DNA from: Clostridia bacterium | Lineage (GTDB): Bacteria; Bacillota; DTU025 | DNA: 61,679 nt | NCBI GenBank assembly: GCA_034926675.1 | Contig: JAYFQW010000059.1 | Coordinates: 1 to 61,679 of the forward strand | Direction: 5' to 3' | Part shown: positions 1 through 8,538 of the stretch, piece after piece | How the letters are laid out: the number at the start of each line of letters is the position of its first letter | How positions within the stretch are numbered: the stretch's first letter is position 1 | Notes under the pieces: generated by a model | Database searches by the model: none | What the model was told of the DNA's origin: nothing | The model's input: only the letters and a program-made list of their open reading frames with translations | Translations under genes and position numbers: made by a program

Positions 1-362
1 ATCCACTCCATGCTACACTCATCAAGCCCCACAACCCCAGCAAGAGAATGTATTGCCTGCGTTATTCCCAGGTTCCGGCACGCCCGGACCCGTGCTAATT
101 CCGTATTGTCAATTTGTGGAGCGTAATGTCATGTCGTCAGTTGGCCTATTGCGCCCAACGATGGCAATCTGGGCAGGGTACGTCGAGTTCCCCCTATCTC
201 TCAAGTCGCAGAGCGTGCTGTATTGCATTATTTGGCTTCATTCCCAAGTAGTTAAGTCTGACATGCACAAATTAGCAGGAATTCGCCAATGTGCATCGAA
301 TCACCACCTCTGGATAGCACAGGAGGCATCAGCTTGCTCAATGACGTGCGGAGGTGAACTAC
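1..362. other. Left-edge stretch without a supported gene
   Basis: No frame here has both a credible start with an SD site and protein-like composition. A short open frame on the minus strand runs off the left edge without a start codon. The stretch is somewhat richer in A and T than the genes around it and probably contains the promoter of the CstA-like gene, but I could not pick a convincing -35/-10 pair. Confidence 0.4.
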
Positions 363-2000
363 GTGAATTCTCTCTTGGTGATGGTTGTGACGTTCGTCCT
401 GTACATCCTGGCGTACAACCTCTACGGGAAGAAGCTCGGCTCAAAGGTATTCGAACTGGCGACCAATAACATCACGCCTGCTGAGAAACACAACGACGGC
501 GTGGACTACGTGCCCACCAACAAGTTCATCCTTGCCGGTCACCACTTCACATCTATCGCCGGCACCGGCCCGATCGTCGGCCCAGTGCTAGGGGTGATAT
601 GGGGATGGGTGCCCGCCCTGCTGTGGGTGGTCTTCGGATCAATCTTCGCAGGAGCGGTGCACGACCTCGGAGCTCTGGTTATCTCAATGCGCCACGACGG
701 GCGATCCATTGGCGACATCACGGGATCAGTTGTGAATCCGCGCACAAGGTCACTGTTCTTCCTGATCATCTTCTTCTCCCTGTGGATCGTGATAGCGATA
801 TTCGCGATCCTCATGGCAAACCTGTTTGTCCAGTATCCTCAGTGCGTCTTCCCAATCTGGATCGAGATTGCGATAGCCATGACGCTCTCGTGGTACCTCT
901 ACAACAAGAAAGGAAGCCTGCTCCTGGGGTCCATCGCGGCGATCATCGCCATGTACTTCACGATCTGGGTTGGGCTGTTCATCCCGGTCAGCCTCTCCAA
1001 GCCTGTGTGGCTCATCATAATAATGGTCTATATCTTCTTCGCCTCCACGATGCCTGTCCAGCGTCTGCTGCAGCCGCGCGACTACATTAACGCGCTGGAG
1101 CTTGGAGTGGCCATGGTGCTGCTGATGATAGGAATCATCATCAAGCCCATGCCCATGGTGGCGCCTGCGGTTGTGTCCGCGCCCGCCGGTGCGCCTCCTA
1201 TGTTCCCGTTCCTGTTCATAACCATAGCCTGCGGCGCGATATCCGGCTTCCACAGCCTGGTGTCGAGCGGAACTAGCTCCAAGCAGATCGACAAGGAGCC
1301 CAGCGCGTTGGCGGTGGGATATGGAGGCATGCTCCTCGAGGCCGCTCTGGCCACACTGGTCATCATCTCGGTCACTACGGGAATGTCCAAAGAGGCATGG
1401 CTCACTACGTATGCGAACTACGCGAAAATTCCCGCACTTCCCACATTTGCCGAGGGAGGCGCTAGGATTGTCGAGTCCGTGGGCATTTCCAATGCGCTGG
1501 CACTCAACATACTGGCGGTCTTCATGGTCAGCTTCGCGAGCACAACTATCGACACCGCCACGCGCCTACAACGCTACGTGATCTCCGAGTTTGGCGACAG
1601 TGTTGGGCAGAAGTGGCTCGACAACAAGTACATCGCCGCCGGCATCGCAACCGTCACCGCCTACTTAATGGCTTTCCATGGCAGCGCCAACGTGCTATGG
1701 CCTCTGTTCGGAGCCACTAACCAGTTGCTCGCAGGCCTGGCGTTGCTCACCATTACAGTGTATCTGGCGAAGAACCACAAGCCCATCCATTACACTCTGA
1801 TCCCGATGGTGTTCATGGTGATCATGACCACATGGGGCATGGTAGCCAACTTCCTCAACTACCTCGCGAAGGGTAATGTGCTCCTGGTCGTGATAGACGG
1901 GATCATCATGGTGTTGGAAGTTTGGATGATCGTAGAGGCAATAAGCGTGCTCAGCAAGGTGAGGCAGGGGAAGCTTGCCCATACCGACATGAAAGCCTGA
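363..2000 (+). CDS. cstA: CstA-family peptide/pyruvate transporter
   Basis: Polytopic inner-membrane protein of 545 residues, almost entirely hydrophobic helices. The N-terminal part has the CstA-type segments AGHHFTSIAGTGPIVGP and GAVHDLGALVISMRHDGRSI, and the C-terminal half has FGATNQLLAGLALL. CstA proteins import peptides and/or pyruvate during carbon limitation. The length matches the shorter class of the family; E. coli CstA is about 700 residues. I chose the GTG at 363 because GGAGG at 350-354 lies 8 nt upstream; an in-frame GTG at 354 overlaps that SD. It stands alone, convergent with the acyl-CoA synthetase, with hairpins between them. The family is clear; the substrate here is not shown by sequence. 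Confidence 0.92.
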   Translation: MNSLLVMVVTFVLYILAYNLYGKKLGSKVFELATNNITPAEKHNDGVDYVPTNKFILAGHHFTSIAGTGPIVGPVLGVIWGWVPALLWVVFGSIFAGAVHDLGALVISMRHDGRSIGDITGSVVNPRTRSLFFLIIFFSLWIVIAIFAILMANLFVQYPQCVFPIWIEIAIAMTLSWYLYNKKGSLLLGSIAAIIAMYFTIWVGLFIPVSLSKPVWLIIIMVYIFFASTMPVQRLLQPRDYINALELGVAMVLLMIGIIIKPMPMVAPAVVSAPAGAPPMFPFLFITIACGAISGFHSLVSSGTSSKQIDKEPSALAVGYGGMLLEAALATLVIISVTTGMSKEAWLTTYANYAKIPALPTFAEGGARIVESVGISNALALNILAVFMVSFASTTIDTATRLQRYVISEFGDSVGQKWLDNKYIAAGIATVTAYLMAFHGSANVLWPLFGATNQLLAGLALLTITVYLAKNHKPIHYTLIPMVFMVIMTTWGMVANFLNYLAKGNVLLVVIDGIIMVLEVWMIVEAISVLSKVRQGKLAHTDMKA

Positions 2001-2056
2001 TTGCCCTGACGCGCATGGTCATGCTTGACCATGCTTGACCAACTAACAGCAAGCGG

Positions 2057-2099
2057 CGGCCGCCAGCGCGGGCAAGTAGGCCCGCTCTTCGGGCGGCCG
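2057..2099. terminator. Long GC-rich hairpin after cstA
   Basis: CGGCCGCC (2057-2064) pairs with GGCGGCCG (2092-2099), and an inner GCGGGC/GCCCGC stem closes on an AAGTAG loop. It sits just after the cstA stop, between convergent genes. No U-tract follows, so termination is inferred from position and stem strength. Confidence 0.5.
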
Positions 2100-2114
2100 T
2101 CGCTATGTCTTCCG

Positions 2115-2140
2115 TGTGCTCTGCCGCAAAGCAGAGCACA
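2115..2140. terminator. Perfect 10-bp hairpin between convergent genes
   Basis: TGTGCTCTGC and GCAGAGCACA form a perfect 10-bp stem around a CGCAAA loop. It directly abuts the stop codon of the acyl-CoA synthetase gene on the minus strand and could stop transcription from either side. No U-run is present. Confidence 0.55.
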
Positions 2141-4225
2141 CTACTGTGGGCAAATCCGCCGGCCCGCGATGATCCTGACGTCCACGGCGTATAGGTGGGA
2201 ACCGAAGCCCTTGATGGGGTTGAGGTCCATCTCAGTGATGTCCGGGAAGTCCGATGCCAGAAGGCCAACCCTGGCAATACAGTCGGCAACTGCCTCAATG
2301 TCGACGGCCCGCCCGCCGCGAACGCCATCGAGAAGGCGGCGGCCACGGATGGAGTTCACCATCGCGACGCACTCGTCGAGCCCGAGAGGCGCCAAGGCGA
2401 ACTTCACGTCCTTGAGAACCTCGGTGAAGATTCCACCCAGGCCGAACATGACCATAGCCCCGAACTCGCCTTCACGGGCGGCGCCGATGATCATCTCGGT
2501 TCCCTCCACCATGGGCTGAAACAGCACACCCGTGGCTCCAGCGATGGACATGAGCCTTTCCCAATTGGCGGCAGCTCGCTCCGGACCGTCCACTCCGAGG
2601 ACCACGCCGCCCACATCGGTCTTATGAATCGGCCCGATGACCTTCATGACCAGGGGGAATCCGACAGCCCTGCACGCCGCCTCCACCTCCCCGGGCAGCT
2701 GGGCCACAGCCTGGGCCGGAAGTCGGAAGCCCGCAGCCACGAGCACGCGCGCTGCGAGTTCCGGAGGGAGGGGGCCAGCGCCGGCGCCGGGCCACTCCGT
2801 GTTCAGGAGATGAGCTATGGCATCCCTATCGTAGCCGGGCAGCGTAGTCACTGGCGCTGCAGGCCGAGGTCTGTTCACCACCGCGCCCAGCGCACGGCCT
2901 AGCGCCACCTCTTCGGTGAAGAAGAACCTGCCCGAGTCGCGGAACTCCACGAGCGCATCGCGTGACATGACGGGGCACGTTGCGACCGGGATAACCGGAA
3001 TGGGGCTGCCCTGAATGGCCCTGCCCATCGCCTGGTACATCTCGCGGATGCCGCCCATCCCAGGGTCCCCCATGATTATCACTGCCACATCAATTCGGCC
3101 GCGCTCTTCCTCGGAGATGACCTTCATGGCCTGCTCGATCTGATTGGGCGTTCTGGTGGCAAGGCAGTCGATGGGATTCTTCACTGAACTGCCCGGCCAC
3201 ATGAACTCTCGTAGCCGGGCCTGAGTATGTTCGCCGAGCTCGGGCAGGTCAAGCCCCTGCCTGACCAGTTCATCTGCGAGCATCACACCTGGCCCGCCCG
3301 CGTCGGTGAGCACGCACACGTTTCGCCCGTTCAGAGCTCCTGCAGTGAGAAGGATACCGGCCACATCCACCAGCTCGGACTTGCTCTTGACCCGTATTAT
3401 CCCGGCCTTCTCGAAGAGCGCTTCCACAGCGGCATCGCTAGTCGCCATCGCCCCGGTATGGCTTGCCGCCGCCCGGGATCCGGCAGATGTCGCGCCCGAT
3501 TTCACTCCAACGATGGAGCAGCCCTTGCCTATGAGGGAGCGGGAGTGTCTCAGGAGCTTGCTGGGCTTCCTGACTGATTCCATGTATATGATCTTCACAC
3601 GCGCATCGCCCGGACCGAAGTGATCGTCCATCATCCCAAGGACATCCTCCACTCCGACCTGAGCCGCGTTTCCAACCGTAAACACATTGCTGATCGGAAG
3701 GCCGCGCTCTACCGCAATCTCCAGAAGGAAGTCGGCGGTGGCGCCAGAGCCACTGATCACATCGATCCGGCCAGGCTCGAGCTTCGGAGTGAGGCCAGCG
3801 AACACCCCCGCGTAAGCCGGAGTGAGCACACCCATGCAGTTCGGTCCGATAAGCGTCATCCCAGCCCTGCGAGCGATCTCGAGCAGGTGCTGCTCTTCGC
3901 GCTTCCCTTCCTCAGATGCCTCTCCGAACCCCGCACTGAGGATAACCGCCGCACGGGCGCCCAGAGACGCGAGTGCTTCCATGGCGCCTCGAACGGCAGG
4001 GGCAGGTATCGCGATGATCGCGAGCTCCGGCGCCGAGGGCAATTCGTCGACTGACTTGAACGTTGGAACCCCTGCGACGTGCGGATCTTTGGCGTTGACT
4101 GCCCAAAGCAGGCCTGCGAAGCCACTGGACACTATGTTGGCAATCACACGCCCGCCCGGTTTGGCCAGGTCATTGCTGGCGCCGATAACTGCAATGCTTG
4201 CCGGCCTCACGACGTGCTCATACAC
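2141..4225 (-). CDS. ADP-forming acyl-CoA synthetase, fused alpha-beta
   Basis: A 694-residue protein of the NDP-forming acyl-CoA synthetase family (acetate-CoA ligase, ADP-forming, and protein acetyltransferase Pat-like relatives). An N-terminal CoA-binding Rossmann domain starts at RPASIAVIGASN. A succinyl-CoA-ligase-like middle follows, including SHTGAMATSD with the probable phospho-acceptor His. An ATP-grasp domain fills the last third (VGFPLVMKV, HKTDVGGVVLGV). The reaction is acyl-CoA + ADP + Pi to acid + CoA + ATP, an energy-conserving step in fermenting organisms. I placed the start at GTG 4225 because the CoA-binding domain begins a few residues later and AAAGGAG lies upstream; the longer frame gives an arginine-rich, unlikely N terminus. 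It follows the ABC permease by 91 nt and may be in the same transcript. There is no GNAT domain, so a Pat function is less likely. Acid specificity cannot be read. Confidence 0.88.
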   Translation of the reverse strand: MYEHVVRPASIAVIGASNDLAKPGGRVIANIVSSGFAGLLWAVNAKDPHVAGVPTFKSVDELPSAPELAIIAIPAPAVRGAMEALASLGARAAVILSAGFGEASEEGKREEQHLLEIARRAGMTLIGPNCMGVLTPAYAGVFAGLTPKLEPGRIDVISGSGATADFLLEIAVERGLPISNVFTVGNAAQVGVEDVLGMMDDHFGPGDARVKIIYMESVRKPSKLLRHSRSLIGKGCSIVGVKSGATSAGSRAAASHTGAMATSDAAVEALFEKAGIIRVKSKSELVDVAGILLTAGALNGRNVCVLTDAGGPGVMLADELVRQGLDLPELGEHTQARLREFMWPGSSVKNPIDCLATRTPNQIEQAMKVISEEERGRIDVAVIIMGDPGMGGIREMYQAMGRAIQGSPIPVIPVATCPVMSRDALVEFRDSGRFFFTEEVALGRALGAVVNRPRPAAPVTTLPGYDRDAIAHLLNTEWPGAGAGPLPPELAARVLVAAGFRLPAQAVAQLPGEVEAACRAVGFPLVMKVIGPIHKTDVGGVVLGVDGPERAAANWERLMSIAGATGVLFQPMVEGTEMIIGAAREGEFGAMVMFGLGGIFTEVLKDVKFALAPLGLDECVAMVNSIRGRRLLDGVRGGRAVDIEAVADCIARVGLLASDFPDITEMDLNPIKGFGSHLYAVDVRIIAGRRICPQ

Positions 4226-4316
4226 TCCGCCTACAGCTCCTTTGCGCGCGACTAGTGCCTCACGGCCTGGGCCCGGGCGCAGGATTCCCCGCACAATCCC
4301 CTTCGCACAAACCCCT

Positions 4317-4982
4317 TCACGCGATCTCCTTGCGCCTGAAGAGCTCCTGCGCCACAAGCATCTCAGCAAAGTATATCGCAAGCGAGACGGCGGCGACAAT
4401 CAGTGCAGTTCGGGCGTCCGGATTGGTGATCATACGAAAGATGTCCTCAATGCTCGCGCCTTTCCTCAGGACAACTATTGGGCCGAGGTAGAAGAGCGTC
4501 ACCATGACCATGATTGCCGCTCTCGCCGCGCTCGTTCCCCACTTGAATGAGATCCCAAGCGCCACTCCAGCCTCTGCGAGGCTCACGAACATCGACATCG
4601 TGATCCCCAACATGCTCCAGGACCTGCCTTCCCACGCTGGAAACGCCTCAGCGCTCAGGGTGGATAGCCCGATGAAGGACACGGCGAGGATCGCTGTCGC
4701 GGCGAGGGTGGATACGAACTTCGATGCCACGATCTCACCCGCATTTACAGGCATGGTTCGGAGAAACCCAAGGGTGCGGTTCTTCTCTTCCAGCATCATG
4801 GAAGCAAGTGCGAAGAATGGGCCGATGAGCATCGAATAGGTTCCCATAAGCGAATCCACGAACATCAATGCGTCACTGCGACGCGAGACCACGGCGATCA
4901 CGAGCACTGCGCCAGCGAACCCAATCGGCAACAGCAGTTGCGAGCGGTTAGCGTAGAGGTCTTTCCAGGCTAGTTTCAGCAT
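4317..4982 (-). CDS. ABC-2 type permease of a YtrBC-like exporter
   Basis: A 221-residue membrane protein with about six hydrophobic segments and a short cytoplasmic loop (EEKNRTLGFLRTMPVNAGEIVASK) typical of small ABC-2 permeases. It starts one base after the ATPase stop, with GGGGAGG seven bases before its ATG, so the two are translationally linked. With the ATPase and the GntR gene it forms the regulator-ATPase-permease order of ytrABC and related Bacillota efflux or envelope-stress systems. Its substrate cannot be inferred. Confidence 0.85.
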   Translation of the reverse strand: MLKLAWKDLYANRSQLLLPIGFAGAVLVIAVVSRRSDALMFVDSLMGTYSMLIGPFFALASMMLEEKNRTLGFLRTMPVNAGEIVASKFVSTLAATAILAVSFIGLSTLSAEAFPAWEGRSWSMLGITMSMFVSLAEAGVALGISFKWGTSAARAAIMVMVTLFYLGPIVVLRKGASIEDIFRMITNPDARTALIVAAVSLAIYFAEMLVAQELFRRKEIA

Positions 4983-4983
4983 G

Positions 4984-5715
4984 TCAGGCCCTCCCCTTCA
5001 CAATCGACATCAGAATATCGTCGATTGATGCCGTAGGATTCGCGGATCGGTATCGCTCAAGCAGGCTCTCTCTGTCGTCGCTTACCGCCACTCTCCCATC
5101 CACGAGGATCGTGATGTAGTCGGCGATACGCTCAAGGTCAGGCGTTATGTGCGACGAGAACAGCACAGACCGCTCCCCATCGCCCACGAAACTCCTGAGC
5201 TCGCCGAGGAGCTCATGCCTGACCACTGGATCCAGCCCGGACGTTGGCTCATCCAGTATGAGCAGTTCCGGCCTGTGAGCCATGGCGAGAGCCACCGCGA
5301 GCTTCGCCCTGGTTCCCTTGGAGAGATCGCCCACCTTCTTCCTAGGATCGATGGAGTACTTGTCGAGCAGGGCCGCGAAGTATGCCTGATCCCACTTGGG
5401 GTAGTAGCTTCGCACGAACCCCGCAGTCCAGTTCACCGACATCTGATCGTAGAAATTGTGGTTCTCGGGAACATACCCCATGCGCCGCTTGATCTCGGTC
5501 TCGTCCCCCACGCTGTCGAGGCCGAATACTGTCACTTCCCCAGCGGAGGCCCTGGCCAGGTTGTTGATTATCCTGATTGTGGTGGTCTTGCCCGCGCCAT
5601 TCGGGCCGATCAGGCCCATGATGTAACCTCTGTGCAGCTCAAACGATACATCCTTCAGTTCAAACCCTGGGTACTTCTTCGATACGCCTGAGAGCCTAAG
5701 CAGAGTATCACTCAT
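4984..5715 (-). CDS. ABC transporter ATPase, YtrB/BcrA-like
   Basis: Nucleotide-binding subunit of 243 residues. Walker A GPNGAGKTTT is at 37-46, the signature is LSKGTRAKL at 131-139 (replacing LSGGQ, as is common in this exporter class), Walker B LLILDEP is at 151-157, and the switch His is in SSHI near 189. The start is ATG 5715, which overlaps the GntR stop by 8 nt; the upstream extension of the frame is only antisense to regulator coding. Together with the downstream permease it would form an exporter homodimer or heterodimer. The operon is probably repressed by its own GntR protein. Confidence 0.92.
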   Translation of the reverse strand: MSDTLLRLSGVSKKYPGFELKDVSFELHRGYIMGLIGPNGAGKTTTIRIINNLARASAGEVTVFGLDSVGDETEIKRRMGYVPENHNFYDQMSVNWTAGFVRSYYPKWDQAYFAALLDKYSIDPRKKVGDLSKGTRAKLAVALAMAHRPELLILDEPTSGLDPVVRHELLGELRSFVGDGERSVLFSSHITPDLERIADYITILVDGRVAVSDDRESLLERYRSANPTASIDDILMSIVKGRA

Positions 5716-6124
5716 CCCTACGACCTCCCAACGATCCCCTAAGCATTTCCCGTAGCATCCTGATGACCTGATCATCCGCGATGCCAAGCTCCCTAGACGA
5801 CTTCACCGCAGCCCGCAGATGCCCAGCCACAAGCTCAGTCTTGACACGCTCGACGGTATCTCCGCTAAGGTCGGCAACGAAGGCGCCAAGCCCAGGCCTT
5901 GTGATGATGAGCCCCTCCCTCTCAAGCTCGGAGTAGGCCCGTTTCGTCGTGATTACGCTTGCGAGCAGCTCCTCAGCGAGCTGTCGCATGGATGGAAGCG
6001 AGCCACCGGGTTGGAGCTCTCCTGAGAGGATCTTCGCCTTGATCTGGTCGACTATCTGCTGGTACAGGGGAACCGGGTTGTTCGGCGACACACTGATGTT
6101 CACAGACGGCATCCCTGCTTCCAT
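5708..6124 (-). CDS. GntR-family regulator, YtrA subfamily
   Basis: A small repressor of about 138 residues: an N-terminal GntR winged helix (PLYQQIVDQIKAKILSGELQPG, then LPSMRQLAEELLASVITTKRAYSELEREGLI) and a short C-terminal dimerisation helix pair rather than a large ligand domain, which defines the YtrA subfamily. The start is ambiguous between ATG 6124 and ATG 6112; neither has a perfect SD, and a much longer upstream frame crosses the promoter and is rejected. It is the first gene of the exporter operon, with a consensus promoter and an A/T-rich palindrome just upstream, so autorepression is likely. In known relatives, cell-envelope antibiotics are typical inducers. Confidence 0.88.
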   Translation of the reverse strand: MEAGMPSVNISVSPNNPVPLYQQIVDQIKAKILSGELQPGGSLPSMRQLAEELLASVITTKRAYSELEREGLIITRPGLGAFVADLSGDTVERVKTELVAGHLRAAVKSSRELGIADDQVIRMLREMLRGSLGGRRDE

Positions 6125-6172
6125 TCCCGGCCTACGTGTTCGTGCTCCTGTGCGAACCGAAGGCGTGGTGTG

Positions 6173-6185
6173 TATATCGTATATA
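6173..6185 (-). promoter_or_regulatory. Candidate YtrA-type operator
   Basis: TATAT-CGT-ATATA is an inverted repeat in otherwise GC-rich DNA. It lies just downstream of the -10 box, covering the predicted transcription start of the GntR-ABC operon, which is where an autorepressor would act. The link to this regulator is inferred from position. Confidence 0.55.
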
Positions 6186-6188
6186 TGC

Positions 6189-6217
6189 ACTATAGACACC
6201 GGGACTACAGGTGTCAA
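6189..6217 (-). promoter_or_regulatory. Sigma-A promoter of the GntR-ABC operon
   Basis: On the minus strand TTGACA (6217-6212) and TATAGT (6194-6189) are separated by exactly 17 nt. This is the best-matching sigma-70/sigma-A promoter in the window. It reads toward the GntR gene about 65 nt away. Confidence 0.82.
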
Positions 6218-6317
6218 GCGGAGTGTGTGAGATATGGCCGGACACACATGATGGTGCGACTGCGTATCTGGTACAAGAGATGAGCGCAGTCGAGGATGTT
6301 CAAAGGAGCGTGTGCGC

Positions 6318-6530
6318 ATGGGGCAGGCTGGCAGAAGATCCTTCCTGGAATTTGTGCGCGTGATTGGCGGCTGGATACTTGCGTTCGGCTCTTTCCTTGT
6401 GGCAGTTGCGGTCACGCTGGAGTTCATCGAATGCCCCGGCCCACCGCAGCGTGGATTCTCCGGGAGTTACACGATTGAAGTGAAGCCAACATCAGAATCA
6501 GGAGCAGGCCCACGTGTAGGAAGGGGATGA
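6318..6530 (+). CDS. Small one-helix membrane protein, hypothetical
   Basis: A 70-residue frame beginning at ATG 6318, nine bases after AAAGGAG (6302-6308). It has a basic N terminus, one hydrophobic stretch of about 22 residues (VIGGWILAFGSFLVAVAV) and a polar tail. It is divergent from the GntR operon and followed by 197 bp of apparently non-coding DNA. I do not recognise a family. A strong SD and a clean membrane segment argue for a real gene; short length and lack of homology knowledge argue against. Confidence 0.45.
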   Translation: MGQAGRRSFLEFVRVIGGWILAFGSFLVAVAVTLEFIECPGPPQRGFSGSYTIEVKPTSESGAGPRVGRG

Positions 6531-6727
6531 GTTGGCAATGCGGCTTCCCCTTCTCCACAGATCGGCGTATTCTCGTGGGCCAAGCCATTCCCCAGGCAGC
6601 GCGCCCGACCGACAGTGTCGCCTGCTACTGTACTGACACTGGCAGATGCGACTCGACGCACTCTGGGAAGGATTCGATGGATTCATGATGAATGTCTGCC
6701 CTGATTGCGGGAGAGGAGTGATCTGCA

Positions 6728-7309
6728 TTGAACACAGTCGCAGGCATCCGCAGACTGGCCGGATCGTTCGTTGTCGCGCTCATCCTCGCAGCGGTCTCCA
6801 TAGGCCCTGCTGCATTCGCGGCTGCTCCGGCGCCGAAGCCCCCTGTGTACGTCACGACTGCCGGGCGAGGCGATGATTTTGAGCGCGTCCTAGCAGCGGC
6901 TGAAGCAGCTGGGCTCAAGCCAACCTCTAGCTCAGGCGCCATCTGTTGTGACACTCTGGGGTTCAACAGCATCTTGGTCACGTTCAGCAGCAGTCCTGAT
7001 GCGTTAAAGGCTGCGAGAACCACTGAACGGGTGGAAACCGGACGCGTAATGGACCTGATGGCGAAGGCCAAAGCTCGCGGGGTTTTCCTCATAGGCGTGT
7101 ACCTTGGCGGCTCGGGGGGGCGCGATCCGTTCGAAGAGAGACTGCTGAACACCTGTTGGAAGTGGCTGACCTGCTTCATCGCCACAGCCAATAGCGACTC
7201 CGATGGTTTCATACGCGACGCCACCGGGGCGAACAACATCCCGCTCGTGATAATCGAGTCAGCCGCGGAGCTCTCAGATGCACTACGCCAGGCATTTGGC
7301 AGATCCTAA
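6728..7309 (+). CDS. Secreted DUF6305-like protein (paralogue 1)
   Basis: A 193-residue protein starting at TTG 6728, nine bases after GAGAGGAG. It has a signal peptide (charged start, hydrophobic VVALILAAVSIG, cleavage near AAFAAA). The mature part begins PPVYVTTAGRG and contains a predicted alpha/beta domain with AKARGVFLIGVYLGG and NNIPLVIIES. It matches the minus-strand protein at 44496-45146 in the order of motifs: PVxxTTxG, ILVTF/TLVLT, AKxxGxFxxG, DGDxF/SDGFI and NIPxxxxxES. It is 140 bp upstream of an ABC substrate-binding gene on the same strand. Its biochemical role is unknown. Position beside transporters suggests an extracytoplasmic accessory or receptor, which is inference. Confidence 0.75.
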   Translation: MNTVAGIRRLAGSFVVALILAAVSIGPAAFAAAPAPKPPVYVTTAGRGDDFERVLAAAEAAGLKPTSSSGAICCDTLGFNSILVTFSSSPDALKAARTTERVETGRVMDLMAKAKARGVFLIGVYLGGSGGRDPFEERLLNTCWKWLTCFIATANSDSDGFIRDATGANNIPLVIIESAAELSDALRQAFGRS

Positions 7310-7448
7310 GAGGTCACTGTGGCCTTGTGCACTGGCTTGTCGCCCTTGATTTGGATAACATCTGAAGGAACCATCCGCCCGCATGTAGAAATATACAGAA
7401 TAATGATCACTGGGCATACCGCCCAGCACTGCAGGAGGAGGCTCTCTT

Positions 7449-8447
7449 ATGAAGCGTGGTCTACTCGTTGTTCTGTCATGCCTTGCCCTCGCCGCTCTAA
7501 TGGTCGCACCGGCGATAGCAGCCGAGAAGGTCGTGGCGTACACCACTCTCGACGAACCGCTCGCACGCGAGGCGTTCGCGGCGTTCGAGAAGGACACTGG
7601 GATAAAGGTCGAGTGGGTGAGGCTCACCACCGGCGAGGCCGTGGCTAGGATGGAAGCCGAGTCCGGAAATCCACAGGCCAGCATATGGTACGGCGGTGTG
7701 GGCCTAGGCCACATCGAGGCCAAGAACAAGGGGCTGACGACGCCCTACAAGTCGGCTGCCGCCAACCACATCCCCAAGCAGTTCAGGGACAAAGACAACT
7801 ACTGGATCGGAATCTATGCAGGCCCGCTCTCCTTTGCCAGCAACATCCAGAGGCTAAAGGAGCTGAAGGTTGAGGCCCCGACCTCATGGGCCGATCTTCT
7901 CAAGCCTCAGTTCAAGAACCAGATCCAGATGGCGAACCCAGGCACGTCTGGAACTGCTTACAACATGCTGGCCACTATAGTCCAGCTGTGGGGCGAGGAG
8001 AAGGCCTTCCAGTATCTCAAGGCTCTCGATAAGAACATGTCGCAGTACACCAAATCAGGCTCAGCGCCTGGAAAGAGCGCAGCCTTGGGCGAGTGCGCAG
8101 TGGCAATCGGCTACGCCCACGATCAGGTCAAGCTTATTTCCCAAGGATACCCCATCACGATCACCTTCGCATCGGAGGGAACTGGCTTTGAGGTCGCTTC
8201 GATCTCGCTGGTCAAGGGCGGGAAGCAGCCGGAGAACGCGAAGAAGCTCTACGATTGGGGCCTCGGAGCCAGGGCGGCTGAGATCTATGCCAAGATGGGC
8301 GTTGTCCCGTTTGTAAAGGTTCAGCTCATGCCCGGCGCGATCCCGATAGATCAGGTCAACACCATTGATCAGGACGATGTGTGGGCCGCATCCCAGAAGG
8401 AGAGGCTCGTGGAACGCTGGAACAACGAGATCTACAGCAGCAGGTAG
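7449..8447 (+). CDS. ABC substrate-binding protein, AfuA/FbpA-type
   Basis: A 332-residue periplasmic-type binding protein with a signal peptide ending APAIAA. The mature part opens with VVAYTTLDEPLAREAFAAFEKDTGIKV, typical of the iron(III)/AfuA family, and contains the hinge pattern NPGTSGTAYNMLATIVQLWG. The Tyr-Tyr pair that holds iron in FbpA proteins is not obvious: the equivalent stretch reads AIGYAHDQV. Another substrate, such as a sugar phosphate, phosphonate or polyamine-like anion, is therefore possible. The SD GGAGGAGG is at 7434-7441 and a CTGGGC/GCCCAG hairpin lies just before it (7410-7426). It is the first gene of a binding protein-permease-ATPase set. Confidence 0.9.
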   Translation: MKRGLLVVLSCLALAALMVAPAIAAEKVVAYTTLDEPLAREAFAAFEKDTGIKVEWVRLTTGEAVARMEAESGNPQASIWYGGVGLGHIEAKNKGLTTPYKSAAANHIPKQFRDKDNYWIGIYAGPLSFASNIQRLKELKVEAPTSWADLLKPQFKNQIQMANPGTSGTAYNMLATIVQLWGEEKAFQYLKALDKNMSQYTKSGSAPGKSAALGECAVAIGYAHDQVKLISQGYPITITFASEGTGFEVASISLVKGGKQPENAKKLYDWGLGARAAEIYAKMGVVPFVKVQLMPGAIPIDQVNTIDQDDVWAASQKERLVERWNNEIYSSR

Positions 8448-8487
8448 TTGCCAAGCGTGCCTGAGATCTCGCATGGGAACTCATGAT

Positions 8488-8513
8488 GGGGAGGCAGCAA
8501 ACGCCGCCTCCCC
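8488..8513 (+). terminator. Hairpin between binding protein and permease genes
   Basis: GGGGAGGC (8488-8495) pairs with GCCTCCCC (8506-8513), followed by GTTTCT. It lies 40 nt after the binding-protein stop. Such stem-loops commonly act as partial terminators or mRNA 3' stabilisers that raise binding-protein level above permease level. Confidence 0.6.
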
Positions 8514-8538
8514 GTTTCTAGCTAAGGGGGGTGGATCA

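Noticed and set aside
1-134. Minus-strand open frame running off the left edge
   Set aside because: About 40 codons with no start and no recognisable sequence; could be a gene end but too weak to call.
53-469. Open frame of 138 codons on the plus strand
   Set aside because: No SD site; overlaps the real CstA start in another frame; composition not protein-like.
6646-6876. Cys-rich frame resembling a zinc ribbon (CPDCGRGVIC)
   Set aside because: No SD; most of it overlaps the signal peptide of the DUF6305 gene in another frame; later Cys residues follow from GC-rich shadow coding.
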